Shown here one piece after another: positions 1-8,432 of a stretch of DNA of 64,000 bases (within the stretch, counting starts at the first letter, position 1; every line of letters begins with the position of its first letter). Position numbers and translations under genes: made by a program. A model generated the notes under the pieces. That model was given only the letters and a program-made list of their open reading frames with translations, had not been told where the DNA came from and did no database searches. The stretch spans positions 7,475 through 71,474 of the forward strand of contig CAVAUJ010000003.1 of NCBI GenBank assembly GCA_963591995.1, read 5' to 3'. This DNA is from CAG-791 sp963591995 (GTDB taxonomy: Bacteria; Bacillota; Clostridia; Lachnospirales; Lachnospiraceae).

Positions 1-145
1 GCTCTGCGCCTCCGACCATGCCATGAACGCAGTCGATGAAATGAGCGCGCTTAACCGCGACCTGAAACGTTTCTTTGACGCAAACAATGCAGAATATCCC
101 GTATGGTGTGAGCTTGAAAAGGAGTGCGGGAGGTATCTGCAATGA
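1..145 (+). CDS. C-terminal fragment of an unidentified protein
   Basis: An open frame runs from the window edge to a TGA at 143-145 and encodes about 47 residues ending in ECGRYLQ. The piece is charged and helical-looking, with no membrane segment or motif I recognise. The 5' part lies outside the window, so family and start cannot be judged. It runs towards the minus-strand membrane protein that follows, and I see no clear terminator in the 48 bases between the two stops. It could be a false frame, but the length and composition are compatible with a real C-terminus. Confidence 0.4.
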   Translation, partial: LCASDHAMNAVDEMSALNRDLKRFFDANNAEYPVWCELEKECGRYLQ

Positions 146-193
146 AGCCTGACGATATCGGTAACGGATGTCAACAAGTCCGTACGGTTATCC

Positions 194-1225
194 TTACCAG
201 AGACCCATCACGTGCTGCATCAGCAGGCTGACGGCCGTAATGCCAACCCAGCAGCAGGCCCCCAGCAGCAGGGGCTTGCCACCGCTCTTTACCAGCTTGA
301 CCACGTTGCTGTTCAGTCCGATGGCTGCCATGGCCATGATGATCAGGAATTTGCTCAGCTCCTTCAATGGCTGGAATACTGCCGCTGACACGCCGAAGGA
401 CGTGCAGAGGGTGGTGATCACCGATGCGCAGATAAACCACAGAATGAACATGGGAAAGGCGTTTTTCAGCCGGAAGTCTCCCTGTTCCTTTCCGGCCTTC
501 CTGGCCTGCAGCAGGGAGAGTACCAGTGTGATGGGAATAATCGCGAGTGTGCGGGTCAGCTTGACCGTTACCGCCTTATCCAGTGTCTGGCTTCCCAGAT
601 TCCACATGCTGTCCCACGTGGAGGCTGCCGCTGTGACGGAGGACGTATCGTTAACCGCGGTCCCTGCAAAGATGCCGAACGCCTCACCGGAGGCGGTGTC
701 AAAGCCGATGGCCTGTCCCAGCAACGGGAACAACAGCGCAGCCAGCACATTGAAAAAGAAAATTACAGAAATGGACTGGGCAACCTTCTCATCGTCCGCA
801 TGGATGACCGGTGCGGTGGCGGCGATGGCGCTGCCACCGCAAATGGAGGAGCCGACGCCGATCAATGTGCTGGTATCACCGTCGATATGCAGCAGCTTGT
901 GCAATGCAAAGGCCACCAGCAGGGAGGTGGTTATGGTGCATACAATGATGGGCAAGGACTGTTTCCCGGTTTGCAATACGACATTCAGATTCAGGCCAAA
1001 GCCGAGCAGCACGACGGCAGCCTGGAGGATTTTCTTGGAGGTAAAGCCGATACCCGGCTTGAAGGCTGCGCCGGGCGTCCGGAACAGGACAAGGACCATG
1101 CCCGTGAGAATGGAGAACACCGGGCCGCCGATGACCGGCACCAGCTTGCCCAGTAACCACGAAAAAACGGCGATAACAAGACACACAGCGATTCCCGGCA
1201 GATTTTTCTTAATGGATTGCATCAT
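194..1225 (-). CDS. YeiH family (UPF0324) putative sulfate exporter
   Basis: This 343-residue protein is a polytopic inner-membrane protein with roughly ten hydrophobic segments. It has the glycine-rich signatures of the YeiH/UPF0324 (Cons_hypoth698) family, including GVGSSICGGSAIAA near residue 125 and AGTAVNDTSSV near residue 190. The family is annotated as putative sulfate exporter, mostly by inference, so the substrate is uncertain. An AAGGAG sits six bases before the ATG at 1225, which supports this start. The gene is divergent from the EamA gene and has its own promoter at 1262-1290. A LysR regulator often neighbours this family, but none is visible here. Confidence 0.88.
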   Translation of the reverse strand: MMQSIKKNLPGIAVCLVIAVFSWLLGKLVPVIGGPVFSILTGMVLVLFRTPGAAFKPGIGFTSKKILQAAVVLLGFGLNLNVVLQTGKQSLPIIVCTITTSLLVAFALHKLLHIDGDTSTLIGVGSSICGGSAIAATAPVIHADDEKVAQSISVIFFFNVLAALLFPLLGQAIGFDTASGEAFGIFAGTAVNDTSSVTAAASTWDSMWNLGSQTLDKAVTVKLTRTLAIIPITLVLSLLQARKAGKEQGDFRLKNAFPMFILWFICASVITTLCTSFGVSAAVFQPLKELSKFLIIMAMAAIGLNSNVVKLVKSGGKPLLLGACCWVGITAVSLLMQHVMGLW

Positions 1226-1261
1226 AGGAGACTCCTTTTTTCAACGATTTTGAACCTCTAC

Positions 1262-1290
1262 ACTATAGCGGGATATATGCACGATAACAA
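1262..1290 (-). promoter_or_regulatory. Sigma-A-type promoter for the YeiH-family gene
   Basis: Reading the minus strand, TTGTTA (1290-1285) and TATAGT (1267-1262) are separated by exactly 17 bases. Transcription would start near 1255, about 30 bases before the start codon. Spacing and boxes are close to consensus. Confidence 0.6.
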
Positions 1291-1482
1291 GTTACTATGT
1301 AATTAATGAACGGGTGCATTTCTGCATCCGCTCATGGTTCGGAAAGCTCTTCCTTGTTTAAAGCTCCTTCTTGTTGATTTATGAGTCACTCATCTATTTC
1401 ATAGTTTTAATGCCGTTTACGGCGAAGAAATGGTGGTAATATTTGAGGGAGCAAGACAGCTTGCGATGAGGAGGATAAAAAG

Positions 1483-1896
1483 ATGTGGGTAATGTTTGCG
1501 GTTCTGTCGGCAGTATTTGCAGCGCTTACGTCGATTCTGGCGAAGGTGGGAATTGAAAATGTGAATTCCAATCTTGGAACGGCGATTCGCACCATGGTGG
1601 TGGTTGTCATGGCGTGGGGGATGGTGCTGGTCACGCACAGCTTCAGCGGCATCACCGAAATCAGCAAAAAAAGCTGGCTGTTCCTGATTCTGTCCGGTCT
1701 GGCAACCGGTGCATCCTGGCTGTGCTATTACCGGGCATTGCAGCTGGGAGACGCATCGAAGGTGGTTCCGATTGATAAGCTCAGCGTGGTGATCACATTG
1801 GTGCTGGCTTTTGTATTTCTGCATGAGGAGTTCACGTCGAAATCGCTGATCGGCTGCATTCTGATCGGCGCAGGGACATTGATCATGGTACTGTAA
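1483..1896 (+). CDS. Single-domain EamA (DMT superfamily) transporter
   Basis: At 137 residues and four to five hydrophobic helices this is a single EamA unit, half the usual ten-helix DMT exporter, and it probably dimerises. The second half shows a typical EamA ending, with RALQLGDASKVVPIDKLSVV followed by LHEEFTSKSLIGCILIGAG. Family members of this size are bacterial uncharacterised DMT proteins, and the substrate cannot be read from sequence. A GAGGAGGAT lies just before the ATG. The gene appears monocistronic, with a strong terminator starting 23 bases after its stop. Confidence 0.88.
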   Translation: MWVMFAVLSAVFAALTSILAKVGIENVNSNLGTAIRTMVVVVMAWGMVLVTHSFSGITEISKKSWLFLILSGLATGASWLCYYRALQLGDASKVVPIDKLSVVITLVLAFVFLHEEFTSKSLIGCILIGAGTLIMVL

Positions 1897-1918
1897 CAAA
1901 AGCATAACGATACATGGG

Positions 1919-1967
1919 GATTCCTCCTGCTGCGGAAAGGGAAGGCAGCAGGAGGAATCTTGCTTTT
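1919..1967 (+). terminator. Intrinsic terminator after the EamA gene
   Basis: A perfect 15-bp inverted repeat (1919-1933 with 1945-1959, arms GATTCCTCCTGCTGC and its complement) has an 11-base loop and is followed by TTGCTTTT. Confidence 0.85.
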
Positions 1968-1970
1968 GGA

Positions 1971-2000
1971 GCATCGGTCTTTACGGACCGGTGCCTTTTT
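1971..2000 (+). terminator. Second tandem intrinsic terminator
   Basis: A nine-pair stem (1971-1979 with 1986-1994, one T-G wobble) and six-base loop are followed by CTTTTT. Together with the previous hairpin it insulates the fatty-acid operon from upstream read-through. Confidence 0.65.
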
Positions 2001-2033
2001 GGTTTGGAGGAACGCCGAAGGAACGCTGCCGCT

Positions 2034-2062
2034 GCTTTTGTGGAACGTTCGGTCCGTATACT
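2034..2062 (+). promoter_or_regulatory. Possible promoter of the fatty-acid operon
   Basis: TATACT at 2057-2062 is a good -10 box, with a weak T-rich -35 region about 17 bases upstream. This would leave a leader of about 120 bases before acpP. I see no clear FapR-type or FabT-type palindrome in 2000-2187. The assignment is tentative. Confidence 0.35.
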
Positions 2063-2187
2063 GATGAGCAACAAGTTTCATCGTGCATTTGTCCGCATGC
2101 ATCGGAGGTCAACCTTTGCCTGCGAGCGGAAGGGACCCGTTGAAATGCGGCAGATGCCGGATTGCCACAATTACGGAGGTAAGGATT

Positions 2188-2409
2188 ATGTATTTTGACG
2201 CGATTGCAAAAATTGTTTCGGAGCGGACCGGCTGTGCCGTTTCCGATGTAAAGCCGGAGAGCAAATTCTCGGATCTTGGCATCGATTCGCTGGATACGGT
2301 GGAGCTGCTGATGAGTCTGGAGGACGAAATCGGCATCGAAATTGAGCTGGATCAGAAGGTCGAGACCATTGATGATCTGGATCGGTTCATCCAGAAGAAA
2401 AAGGGATAA
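2188..2409 (+). CDS. acpP: Acyl carrier protein
   Basis: This 73-residue acidic protein is a classic ACP. The phosphopantetheine attachment serine lies in DLGIDSLDTVEL near residue 35, flanked by the acidic helix II that docks to Fab enzymes. ACP carries growing acyl chains as thioesters in the cytosol. The ATG at 2188 is preceded by GGAGG, and the longer open frame upstream (from 2083) does not resemble ACP, so 2188 is the start. It is the first gene of the fab/acc operon, five bases before fabK. Confidence 0.97.
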   Translation: MYFDAIAKIVSERTGCAVSDVKPESKFSDLGIDSLDTVELLMSLEDEIGIEIELDQKVETIDDLDRFIQKKKG

Positions 2410-2414
2410 GGGCG

Positions 2415-3359
2415 ATGATCCGAACGACAATCAGCGAGATGCTGGGAATCGAATATCCGGTTTTCCAGGGCGGAATGGCCTGGATTGCAGATGGGAAGCT
2501 GGCCGCTGCGGTATCCGAAGGCGGAGGTCTTGGCATCATCGCTGCCGGAAATGCCTCGGGAGCTTATGTCAGAGAGCAGATTCGGGCGGCCCGGGCCCTC
2601 ACGGCAAAGCCCATCGGTGTCAACATCATGCTGCTGAGTCCTCATGCGGAGGAGGTGGCGAGGGTTGTCACCGAAGAAAGGGTTGACGTGGTAACGACGG
2701 GAGCCGGCAATCCTGCCGTGTATATGAAGGAGTGGATTGCTGCCGGAATCCGGGTGATTCCCGTGGTAGCCTCGGTCGGAATCGCAAGGCTGATGACGCG
2801 TCTCGGAGCCTCGGCACTCGTTGCCGAGGGCGGGGAAAGCGGCGGCCACGTGGGGGAGCTAACCACGATGGTGCTGGTACCGCAAATCTGCGATGCAACG
2901 GATCTGCCGGTGATTGCGGCGGGCGGCATTGCGGACGGCAGAGGTGCCGCGGCGGCGTTCATGCTGGGGGCGCAGGGCGTACAGATGGGAACGCGGTTTC
3001 TGAGCGCCGAGGAATGCAGCATTCATCCCATCTACAAGGAGAAGATTCTGAAGGCTACCGATCTGTGCACGATGGTAACCGGGAAGCGCACGGGACATCC
3101 GGTTCGCAGCCTGCGCACCGGGTTCTCCAGGGCGTATTCCAAGGCAGAGTACGCGGGGGCACCGGACGAGGAGCTCAAAGAGATGGCAGCGGGAGCGTTC
3201 CGGCTTGCCGTTTTGGAAGGAGACCTCCAAAAGGGATGTTTTCTCTCCGGTCAGGTTGCAGCCATGGTGCAAAAGGAACAGCCGGCGGCCGAAATCGTGG
3301 AGGAGGTCATGGAGGAGGCAGAGCGTATCCTTCGTGGAGCAACACAATGGATAAAATAG
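2415..3359 (+). CDS. fabK: Enoyl-ACP reductase II (FMN-dependent)
   Basis: FabK reduces trans-2-enoyl-ACP in the last step of each elongation cycle, using FMN and NAD(P)H. The 314-residue sequence begins IRTTISEMLGIEYPVFQGGM and has a nitronate-monooxygenase/FabK TIM barrel with glycine-rich flavin phosphate motifs (VIAAGGIADGRG near residue 168, GAQGVQMGTRF near 188). Length and order match FabK of streptococci and Lachnospiraceae. Organisms using FabK instead of FabI are intrinsically tolerant to triclosan, which is established for the family. Its 3' end overlaps fabD by 13 bases. Confidence 0.96.
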   Translation: MIRTTISEMLGIEYPVFQGGMAWIADGKLAAAVSEGGGLGIIAAGNASGAYVREQIRAARALTAKPIGVNIMLLSPHAEEVARVVTEERVDVVTTGAGNPAVYMKEWIAAGIRVIPVVASVGIARLMTRLGASALVAEGGESGGHVGELTTMVLVPQICDATDLPVIAAGGIADGRGAAAAFMLGAQGVQMGTRFLSAEECSIHPIYKEKILKATDLCTMVTGKRTGHPVRSLRTGFSRAYSKAEYAGAPDEELKEMAAGAFRLAVLEGDLQKGCFLSGQVAAMVQKEQPAAEIVEEVMEEAERILRGATQWIK

Positions 3360-4246
3360 CATTCGTTTTTTCCGGACAGGGAGATCAGTTTCCGGGTATG
3401 GGAAGGGAGCTGTATGAAACCTATCCGGCGGCAAAGAGTATTTTTGATGGCTGCGACAGGATCCGTCCCGGCACGTCGTTCCAATGCTTTCACGGGACCG
3501 CGGAGGAGCTGAGGGAAACTCGGAACACGCAGCCGTGCCTTTATGCGATGGAGCTTGCGGCGGCAGGCGTTCTGCGGGAAAAGGGCATGGTTCCGCAAAT
3601 GGCTGCCGGCTTTTCTCTTGGCGAGCTGACGGCGGCAGCCGTTTGCGGCGTGTTTGACGAAGAGAGCGGATTTCGTCTCGTGTGCAGGCGGGGAGAGCTG
3701 ATGCAGCGGGAGGCCGGGAGACACGAGACCGCCATGGCGGCGGTCGTGAGGCTGACCCGTGCGCAGGTGGAGGAGCTGTGCGCAGCGTACACCGGTGTCT
3801 ATCCGGTGAACTATAACGGTCCGGGACAGATTGCCGTGGCAGGCCTGTCTGCGCAGATTACGGATTTTGCGGCGGATGTAAAAAAGGCAGGCGGCAGGGT
3901 CATTCCCCTTCGGGTAAATGCCGCCTTTCATTCCCCGTTCATGAACGATGCCGCGCAGGCCTTTGCGGATGCATTGCAAAAGGTGAGCCTCAAGGCGCCG
4001 TCCATTCCGCTGTATTCCGATCGGACGGCACGGCCCTATGGGGAAGACGTGATCGGGCTCCTTTCCTCGCAGATTTGTCATCCGGTGCAATGGGAGACGG
4101 TGATCGGCAACATGATCGCAGCCGGAGCGGACACCTTTATTGAGATCGGACCCGGAAGGACGCTGACCAATCTGATCCGAAGGATTGATGCAGGGGTAAC
4201 GGCAATGCCCTTTGCCGAATACCTTGAGGAGGTGGGAGCATGCTGA
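3347..4246 (+). CDS. fabD: Malonyl-CoA:ACP transacylase
   Basis: FabD moves malonate from CoA to ACP, giving the extender unit. The 299-residue protein has the substrate loop FSGQGDQFPGMG at its N-terminus, the nucleophile serine in GFSLGE near residue 90, the malonate-binding Arg region around CRRGELMQ and the catalytic His in AAFHSPFM near residue 198. The nucleophile elbow reads GFSLGE rather than the textbook GHSLGE. The serine is kept. The ATG at 3347 lies inside the end of fabK, indicating translational coupling. The longer upstream open frame is antisense-like noise. Confidence 0.96.
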   Translation: MDKIAFVFSGQGDQFPGMGRELYETYPAAKSIFDGCDRIRPGTSFQCFHGTAEELRETRNTQPCLYAMELAAAGVLREKGMVPQMAAGFSLGELTAAAVCGVFDEESGFRLVCRRGELMQREAGRHETAMAAVVRLTRAQVEELCAAYTGVYPVNYNGPGQIAVAGLSAQITDFAADVKKAGGRVIPLRVNAAFHSPFMNDAAQAFADALQKVSLKAPSIPLYSDRTARPYGEDVIGLLSSQICHPVQWETVIGNMIAAGADTFIEIGPGRTLTNLIRRIDAGVTAMPFAEYLEEVGAC

Positions 4247-4968
4247 GAGGAAAGACAGCGGTTATAACCGGGGGATCCCGCGGCATCGGAGCGGCAATTG
4301 CGCAGAAGCTCGCTTCCCTGGGCGCCGATGTCGCCATTGTTTATGCGGGGAATGCCTCTGCGGCCGAGCGCGTCCTGGAGGAATGCAGGAACACATACGG
4401 CGTCAGGGCGGAGGCGTATCGATGCGACGTCGGCGATTATTCCGAGACAAAGGAGACGGTGGCGAAGATCAAACAGGACTTTGGCACAGCACAGATTTTG
4501 ATTAACAATGCGGGAATTACCAGGGACGGCCTGCTTGCCGTGATGAAGGAGGAGGACTTTGATGCGGTCCTTCGTACCAATCTCAAAGGGGCCTTCCACA
4601 TGATACGCCATATGACGGGCCTTTTCATTCGTGCGCATGAGGGGTGTATTGTGAATATCGCCTCGGTTTCGGGGCTGATGGGCAACGCCGGACAGTGCAA
4701 TTATTCTGCCTCCAAGGCAGGGCTGATCGGACTTACCAAGTCGGTCGCGAGGGAGCTGGCGGCGAAGGGGATTCGCTGCAATGCGGTCGCTCCCGGCTTT
4801 ATTGCGACCGACATGACGAAGGATCAGGAGGATAACGGGCTTTTGAAGCGGATTCCGCTTGGCAGGATGGGGACGGCGGAGGAGGTTGCCGATGCGGTTG
4901 CCTACCTTGTGACGGCCCGATACGTAACCGGCGAGGTCCTGCGCGTGGACGGCGGAATCGCCATGTAG
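4240..4968 (+). CDS. fabG: 3-oxoacyl-ACP reductase
   Basis: FabG reduces 3-ketoacyl-ACP with NADPH. The 242-residue short-chain dehydrogenase has the cofactor motif TGGSRGIG at residues 10-17, NNAG near 88, the catalytic Ser in IASVSG, and YSASK (Tyr/Lys pair) near 150-154. It overlaps fabD by seven bases, which is typical of coupled fab operons. The C-terminus RVDGGIAM matches the family ending exactly. Confidence 0.96.
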   Translation: MLRGKTAVITGGSRGIGAAIAQKLASLGADVAIVYAGNASAAERVLEECRNTYGVRAEAYRCDVGDYSETKETVAKIKQDFGTAQILINNAGITRDGLLAVMKEEDFDAVLRTNLKGAFHMIRHMTGLFIRAHEGCIVNIASVSGLMGNAGQCNYSASKAGLIGLTKSVARELAAKGIRCNAVAPGFIATDMTKDQEDNGLLKRIPLGRMGTAEEVADAVAYLVTARYVTGEVLRVDGGIAM

Positions 4969-5030
4969 CGGTTTAAGAGCCGATGCACCGGCTGCATCGG
5001 GAGGAGCACGGAACAAGGAAGGAGAGGTCG

Positions 5031-6266
5031 ATGAGCAAAAGACGGGTTGTGGTCACCGGTATCGGTGCAGTCACCCCCCTTGGAAACAATGTCGCCGATA
5101 CCTGGCAGGGGATGAAGGAAGGCAGAAACGGCATCGCACCCATTACGCGGTTTGATACGGAGAAATTTAAGGCAAAGCTGGCGGCGGAGGTGAAGGATTT
5201 TGACCCCGGAGACTATCTGGAGGTCAATGAGGTGCTGCGCACGGACCGGTACGCGCAGTTTGCGGTTGCGGCGGCGCAGCAGGCCGTGGAGGAGAGCGGC
5301 GTTAAGGGAACGGTGGAGCCGGAGAACTTTGCTGTCATCTTCGGCACCGGCATCGGCGGCATCGGAACCTTCGAAACGGAGTATACCAAGCTCCTGGAAA
5401 AGGGGCCGCGCCGCGTATCCCCGCTGTTCGTTCCGATGATGATCGGGAATATGGCAGCAGGCCTGATCGCCATCCGGCATGATTGCCGCGGCTCCGCCAT
5501 GCCGGCGGTGACGGCCTGCGCCTCCGGCTCCAATGCCATCGGGGAAGCCATGCGTCTGATTCGCCACGGCTATGCCGACGCAGCGATTACAGGCGGGGCC
5601 GAGGCGGCAATTGTGCCGTCTGCCGTTGCGGGCTTTGTAAACATGCAGGCACTTTCCGCATCCGACAATCCGGAGGAGGCGTCTCTGCCCTTTGACCGGC
5701 GAAGAGGCGGCTTTGTCATCGGTGAGGGAGCGGCCGCACTGGTGCTCGAGGAATATGAGCATGCAAGAACGCGCGGCGCACGGATCTACGGTGAGATCTG
5801 CGGCTACGGCTCTACCTGTGATGCCTATCACATCACAGCGCCCCATCCGGACGGCCGGGGCGGCGCGCAGGCGATGGCGGACGCCATGCGGGAGGCCGGA
5901 TACAAGGATACGGATACCGTTTATATCAATGCGCACGGGACCGGAACGCCCATGAACGACGTGGTCGAGACGATTGCGATCAAAAAGGCGCTCGGCGAGG
6001 ACGGCGCAAGGAGGGCATATATCAGCTCCACCAAATCCATGACCGGACACATGCTGGGGGCGGCCGGGGCCGTGGAAGCGCTGGCGTGCCTTCTGGCATT
6101 GAGCGAAGGCGTGATTCCTCCGACGATTCACCTCCGGGAACCGGACGAGCGCTGTGATCTGAATTATGTTCCGCAGGTTGCTGCAGCGGCAGACATTACG
6201 CTGGCACTTTCCAATTCTCTCGGGTTTGGGGGGCATAATGCCTGCCTTGCTTTCAGAAAGGTGTGA
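5031..6266 (+). CDS. fabF: 3-oxoacyl-ACP synthase II
   Basis: FabF condenses malonyl-ACP with acyl-ACP to elongate chains. The 411-residue protein begins RRVVVTGIGAVTPLG and carries the Cys-His-His triad: Cys in TACASGSNAIGEA near residue 162, His in NAHGTGTPMND near 302 and His in TGHMLGAAGAVEA near 340. The ATG at 5031 follows GGAGAGG. The 62-base gap after fabG is the longest in the operon. With no fabH in the window, FabF might also take part in chain initiation by malonyl-ACP decarboxylation, but that is inference. Confidence 0.96.
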   Translation: MSKRRVVVTGIGAVTPLGNNVADTWQGMKEGRNGIAPITRFDTEKFKAKLAAEVKDFDPGDYLEVNEVLRTDRYAQFAVAAAQQAVEESGVKGTVEPENFAVIFGTGIGGIGTFETEYTKLLEKGPRRVSPLFVPMMIGNMAAGLIAIRHDCRGSAMPAVTACASGSNAIGEAMRLIRHGYADAAITGGAEAAIVPSAVAGFVNMQALSASDNPEEASLPFDRRRGGFVIGEGAAALVLEEYEHARTRGARIYGEICGYGSTCDAYHITAPHPDGRGGAQAMADAMREAGYKDTDTVYINAHGTGTPMNDVVETIAIKKALGEDGARRAYISSTKSMTGHMLGAAGAVEALACLLALSEGVIPPTIHLREPDERCDLNYVPQVAAAADITLALSNSLGFGGHNACLAFRKV

Positions 6267-6270
6267 TGGG

Positions 6271-6696
6271 ATGAACGAACCGGATATTCGCAGGTATGCA
6301 GAGCTGATGAAGGAGCTGGAGCTGACGGGGCTGGAGGTGACAGAGGATTCCGGGAAGATCCGTCTGGAGCGCACGGCACCGGGGACGGTCCGGGAGGTCG
6401 GAGGCCCCGCTCCGGAAGCGGCCGGAGCCGCGGGGGAGATCTCTTCCGGGCCGAAGGACTATATCCGTGTGACCTCGCCCATGGTGGGCATATTCTACGC
6501 GGCGCCGGCAGAAAATGCCGCTCCCTACGTTTCCGTCGGGGATACCGTGACAAAGGGGCAGCCGCTTTGCGTGGTGGAGGCCATGAAGATGATGAACGAG
6601 ATCACGGCCGAAGAAGACGGCACCATTTCGGAGATCTGTGTCACCAACGGGAACGTGGTGGAGTACGGAACGGAGCTGTTCCGTATCAGGAGGTGA
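6271..6696 (+). CDS. accB: Biotin carboxyl carrier protein of acetyl-CoA carboxylase
   Basis: AccB carries the carboxylated biotin between AccC and the AccAD transferase. The 141-residue protein has an N-terminal helical segment, an Ala/Pro/Gly linker (about residues 38-60) and a C-terminal biotinyl domain with the acceptor lysine in EAMKMMNE near residue 107. The thumb typical of AccB is suggested by AENAAPYVSVGDTV. The start ATG lies four bases after the fabF stop, with an AAAGG upstream. Confidence 0.95.
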   Translation: MNEPDIRRYAELMKELELTGLEVTEDSGKIRLERTAPGTVREVGGPAPEAAGAAGEISSGPKDYIRVTSPMVGIFYAAPAENAAPYVSVGDTVTKGQPLCVVEAMKMMNEITAEEDGTISEICVTNGNVVEYGTELFRIRR

Positions 6697-6700
6697 GCGC

Positions 6701-7117
6701 ATGAACCGAGAGGAGATCATGCAGATCCTGCCCCACAGGGCTCCGATGCTGCTCCTGGACGAAGCACAGGAACGGGCCGGCACGGCCGTCGGGCATTACC
6801 TCGTTCGCGGAGACGAGTTCTTCCTGCGGGGACATTTTCCCGGCAATCCCATGGTACCCGGCGTCATTCTCTGCGAGATGCTGGCGCAGTCGGCCTGCGT
6901 GTTGATGAAAGACGAAATGGATCAGGGAAGGCTGCCGGTTTATACCGGACTTGACCATGTGCGCTTCCGTTCGCCGGTAAGGCCGGGGGATACGGTGGAG
7001 ACCCGGTGCCGCATCAAACGGGCAAAGGGGAGCTTTTATTTTGCAGAGGGAACGGTTACGGTGGACGGACGGCTTTGCGCATCGGCGGACTTTTCCTTTG
7101 CGATTACGGGAGTGTAA
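6701..7117 (+). CDS. fabZ: 3-hydroxyacyl-ACP dehydratase
   Basis: FabZ removes water from 3-hydroxyacyl-ACP. The 138-residue hotdog protein starts at ILPHRAPMLLLD, has the catalytic His in GHFPGNPMVPGV near residue 46 and the catalytic Glu in LCEMLAQSA near 60. No FabA, FabN or FabM is visible in the window, so how unsaturated chains are made is not answered here. An AGGAGG just upstream sets the start. Confidence 0.96.
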   Translation: MNREEIMQILPHRAPMLLLDEAQERAGTAVGHYLVRGDEFFLRGHFPGNPMVPGVILCEMLAQSACVLMKDEMDQGRLPVYTGLDHVRFRSPVRPGDTVETRCRIKRAKGSFYFAEGTVTVDGRLCASADFSFAITGV

Positions 7118-7120
7118 TCG

Positions 7121-8428
7121 ATGTTTTCAAAAATACTGGTTGCCAACCGGGGCGAAATCGCGGTTCGCATCATCCGTGCCTGCAAGGAGATGGGGGTAGC
7201 TACGGTTGCCGTATATTCCGAGGCAGACAGAAACGCTCTTCATGTGGCGCTTGCCGATCAAAGCTTTTGCATCGGCAAAGCGGAAGCAAAGGAAAGCTAT
7301 CTGAACGAAAATCAAATCATCAGCGCCGCCGTTCTGGCCGGGGCCCAGGCGATTCATCCGGGCTATGGCTTTCTGTCCGAAAATACGCACTTTGCGAGGG
7401 CCTGCCGAAAGAACGGGCTGGTATTCATCGGACCGGATCCGGAAAGCATGGAACGCTTCGGCGATAAAGCCGTGCTGAAGGAGCAGATCCGGCAGACCGG
7501 ACTGGCGGTGATCCCCGGAACGAAGACCGTCACCTCCGTTTCGGAAGCAACGCTTGCGGCAGGACGGATCGGATATCCCGTTATGCTCAAGGCCTCTGCA
7601 GGCGGCGGAGGGCGCGGCATTCGTCTGATTCGTTCCGAGGAGGAGATGGAGGATGCCTATCACCAGGCAACGGGCGAAGCCCTCAGCGCCTTTGGCGACG
7701 GCAGCGTATATCTTGAAAAATACATCTTCCCCGCGCGGCACGTGGAATTGCAGATTCTTGCCGATGAGCACGGAAATGCGGTGTGTCTGGGAGACCGGGA
7801 CTGCTCCCTGCAAAGAAGGAACCAAAAGCTCCTGGAGGAGACGCCCTCCCCCGGCGTGGACGAGAGGCAAAGAGAGACGATGGTCGGACTTGCCGTCGAG
7901 GCGGTGAAGAAGCTTGGCTTCGTTGGGGCAGGCACGCTGGAGTTTTTGCTGGATCGGGAAGGAAACTTCTGGTTCATGGAGATGAATGTGCGCCTTCAGG
8001 TGGAGCATTGCATAACGGAGATGCTGACCGGCTTTGATCTTGTAAAATGGCAGATCCGCATCGCGGCCGGCATCCCCCTTGGCTTTACGCAGCGCGATGT
8101 CCGGATGAAGGGTACGGCCATCGAATGCCGCATCAACGCAGGAGGCTGCGGAGCCCTGAAGATGCTGCACGTACCGGGAGGGCCGTCGGTTCGATTCGAT
8201 ACCGCCCTTGTGACGGGCATGGTCGTAACGCCCTACTATGATTCGCTTCTCGGCAAGCTCATCGTGTATGCCAAAACACGCGAGGAGGCACTTCGTAAAA
8301 TGCGGGCGGCGCTTTGCGAGCTCGTCATCGACGGCATCCCCTCCAACATTGAGGAACAGCTGAAAAATGTGGAGGATGAGCGCTTTGTTTCAGGAAACTA
8401 CGATTTAACCTTTATGGGAAACAGGTGA
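7121..8428 (+). CDS. accC: Biotin carboxylase subunit of acetyl-CoA carboxylase
   Basis: AccC carboxylates the biotin of AccB using ATP and bicarbonate. The 435-residue ATP-grasp enzyme starts FSKILVANRGEIAVRI, has the lid SAGGGGRGI near residue 164, and catalytic Glu/Arg in FMEMNVRLQVEH near 287. It is about 20 residues shorter than usual. The gap is visible after IECRINA, where the customary acidic-Pro stretch before PGG is reduced to GGCGALKMLHV. The shortened C-terminal loop may be lineage specific. It begins three bases after fabZ. Confidence 0.95.
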   Translation: MFSKILVANRGEIAVRIIRACKEMGVATVAVYSEADRNALHVALADQSFCIGKAEAKESYLNENQIISAAVLAGAQAIHPGYGFLSENTHFARACRKNGLVFIGPDPESMERFGDKAVLKEQIRQTGLAVIPGTKTVTSVSEATLAAGRIGYPVMLKASAGGGGRGIRLIRSEEEMEDAYHQATGEALSAFGDGSVYLEKYIFPARHVELQILADEHGNAVCLGDRDCSLQRRNQKLLEETPSPGVDERQRETMVGLAVEAVKKLGFVGAGTLEFLLDREGNFWFMEMNVRLQVEHCITEMLTGFDLVKWQIRIAAGIPLGFTQRDVRMKGTAIECRINAGGCGALKMLHVPGGPSVRFDTALVTGMVVTPYYDSLLGKLIVYAKTREEALRKMRAALCELVIDGIPSNIEEQLKNVEDERFVSGNYDLTFMGNR

Positions 8429-8432
8429 GGAA

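Noticed and set aside
2000..2187. FapR- or FabT-type operator before acpP
   Set aside because: No palindrome close to either known consensus could be found by eye.
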